The notes below the pieces were generated by a model. That model was not told the origin of the DNA. It worked only from the letters and a program-made list of their open reading frames with translations, and ran no database searches. Source: a bacterium (GTDB taxonomy: Bacteria > UBP14 > UBA6098). Taken from it: DNA of 5,802 nucleotides. Below are positions 4,868-5,802 of the stretch, piece after piece. A program made the translations under genes and the position numbers. The stretch covers positions 1 to 5,802 of the forward strand of contig DAOWNU010000143.1 of assembly GCA_030642425.1 (NCBI GenBank). The letters are read 5' to 3'. Position 1 is the first letter of the stretch; the number at the start of each line of letters is the position of its first letter.

Positions 4868-5802
4868 CTACCAAATCTTCACGCTCTCCGGGCCGCAGGG
4901 GTCGCTTTCTTCGCCGTCGCCGAATGCGGTCACCCACGCATAGACTGTGTTACCGGGGCCGGGAGCGAAAATCGAGACCTGATTCGTGATTATCTCGTCG
5001 TGCATCGGCTCGTCCGGCTTGTCCGGCGGCGCGCTGCCGGTCGGGACTATTGCGATATAAAGCGTGCAATGTTGCGGCACGCCCGTCAGCGGCGACTCCC
5101 ACGTCGCCTTGACATATTCCTCGACGCGTTCGAGTTTCAAATTCTGCGGCGGCCCCGGCGGAGTGCCCTCGATTTCGATATCGATAGCGTCGCCGCGCTC
5201 GCCCCATTCCTCGCCTTTTTTCGCCCAGACGCGGAAATACAAATGCCCGCCGGGCGGGTCGAACGTGTATTCGGTATCCGGGCCGTCATAGAGATTCGTG
5301 CCGAGAATAGTCGGGTTGGTGCCCATCTCGAGATGATAGCTGGTCGCGCCCTCGACAGCGTCCCAGAAAATCCTCAGATTCGGGTCGAGAAACTCTAATC
5401 CGAAATTCTCCGGCGTCGGAAGTTTTTCTCCACCGCCACCCGGCGTCCAAATCCCGCTTGCGGTCTGGAAACCAAGCTCGACAAGGCGCGGGTCTTCATC
5501 GCCCCAAACAAGATGCGCGCCCGTCAGAATAAATCGAAGAAGCTGAGTATGATTTGCAAACAGCTCGTGAAGCGCATCGTAGGCCTCCGAAGACTCCCGC
5601 TCCTCCGCGTGAGCCGTTGCCCTCAACGAAAGCATGTTCGCGCGCTTATCGACCAGTTCCGTCATCACCGCATCCGGTATCACACGCGGGTCGGCGGCGG
5701 CGACCAGCAAATCGTGATTCTCTTTCCACATCGCGATTTTCGAATCCAATCCGGCTAACCAGGTCGGCGATTTGCCCTCGAAACCGTAAGCGTGAAGAAA
5801 AT
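4868..5802 (-). CDS. Fibronectin type III-domain protein, C-terminal 310 residues (5' end outside window)
   Basis: The frame is open from the right edge to a TAG at 4868-4870, followed closely by in-frame TAA TAG. No start need lie in the window: coding-like sequence (LHAYGFEGKSPTWLAG) continues upstream of the first possible TTG at 5749, so the gene is 5'-truncated. Counting from the edge, residues 20-112 are mostly helical and charged, ending in the turn HLVWGDEDPRLVELGF. A glycine linker follows (GGGGEK, 121-126). Residues 128-210 form an FnIII-like beta sandwich (LRIFWDAVEGATSYHLEM, LYFRVWAKKGEEWGE). Residues 216-310 form a second one (PPQNLKLERVEEYVKATWE, TVYAWVTAFGDGEESDPCGP). The helical-plus-FnIII layout recalls hypothetical proteins of FCB bacteria; I know no function for these. 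With the start unseen, export cannot be judged, but FnIII domains suggest binding or a structural role. Confidence 0.8.
   Translation of the reverse strand, partial: FLHAYGFEGKSPTWLAGLDSKIAMWKENHDLLVAAADPRVIPDAVMTELVDKRANMLSLRATAHAEERESSEAYDALHELFANHTQLLRFILTGAHLVWGDEDPRLVELGFQTASGIWTPGGGGEKLPTPENFGLEFLDPNLRIFWDAVEGATSYHLEMGTNPTILGTNLYDGPDTEYTFDPPGGHLYFRVWAKKGEEWGERGDAIDIEIEGTPPGPPQNLKLERVEEYVKATWESPLTGVPQHCTLYIAIVPTGSAPPDKPDEPMHDEIITNQVSIFAPGPGNTVYAWVTAFGDGEESDPCGPESVKIW

Noticed and set aside
4722..4989. Short Arg-rich open frames on both strands between the genes
   Set aside because: They are translations of the repeat modules and the GC-rich hairpins, with no credible ribosome binding site.
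5747..5749. TTG at 5749 as the start of the FnIII gene
   Set aside because: The frame stays open and coding-like to the window edge, and no ribosome binding site precedes the TTG, so the gene simply begins outside the window.

Overview
The window holds one large gene and parts of two others, all on the minus strand. The large gene encodes a secreted gingipain-family (C25) peptidase-like protein of about 1,340 residues. It ends in a type IX secretion (Por) C-terminal sorting domain with the YPNPFN signature. This sorting domain, the chain of beta-sandwich domains with G-N-x-x-G-x-I-N-P-G-E motifs, and the GPDDYGY/nidogen-like domain point to the FCB superphylum, most likely one of its uncultured candidate phyla rather than a classical Bacteroidetes. 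That placement is inference from protein style. No rRNA or housekeeping gene is present to confirm it.

Layout, low to high coordinate. At 1-57 is the first 19 codons of a minus-strand gene with a strong Shine-Dalgarno sequence, running off the window. The C25 gene spans 145-4177. Its first 123 codons (signal peptide and start of the propeptide) lie in a different frame from the remaining 1,214 codons, so there is a one-base frameshift near 3800-3815. From 4178 to 4867 is a gap of nearly 700 bases. Its first part carries a possible promoter and ribosome binding site for the C25 gene. The rest is a dense mosaic of short repeats: hairpins with a GCGAGACGC core, CCTGAGCCTGTCGAAGG elements, a 30-base perfect palindrome, a terminator-like hairpin, heptamer tandem repeats and a duplicated composite module. 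From 4868 to the right edge is the C-terminal 310 residues of a protein with an alpha-helical N-terminal part and two fibronectin type III-like domains.

No pathway can be reconstructed. The C25 protein looks like an exported cell-surface or secreted protein. The FnIII protein may also be extracytoplasmic, but its N-terminus is missing. No defence system, CRISPR array, tRNA or transposase is visible. The points most worth checking are: (1) an inverted pair of interspersed repeats inserted in frame in the sorting domain; (2) glutamine where the C25 family normally has its catalytic histidine; (3) the clean frameshift in an otherwise intact gene; and (4) the repeat mosaic, whose hairpin family also sits directly behind the stop codons of both large genes.
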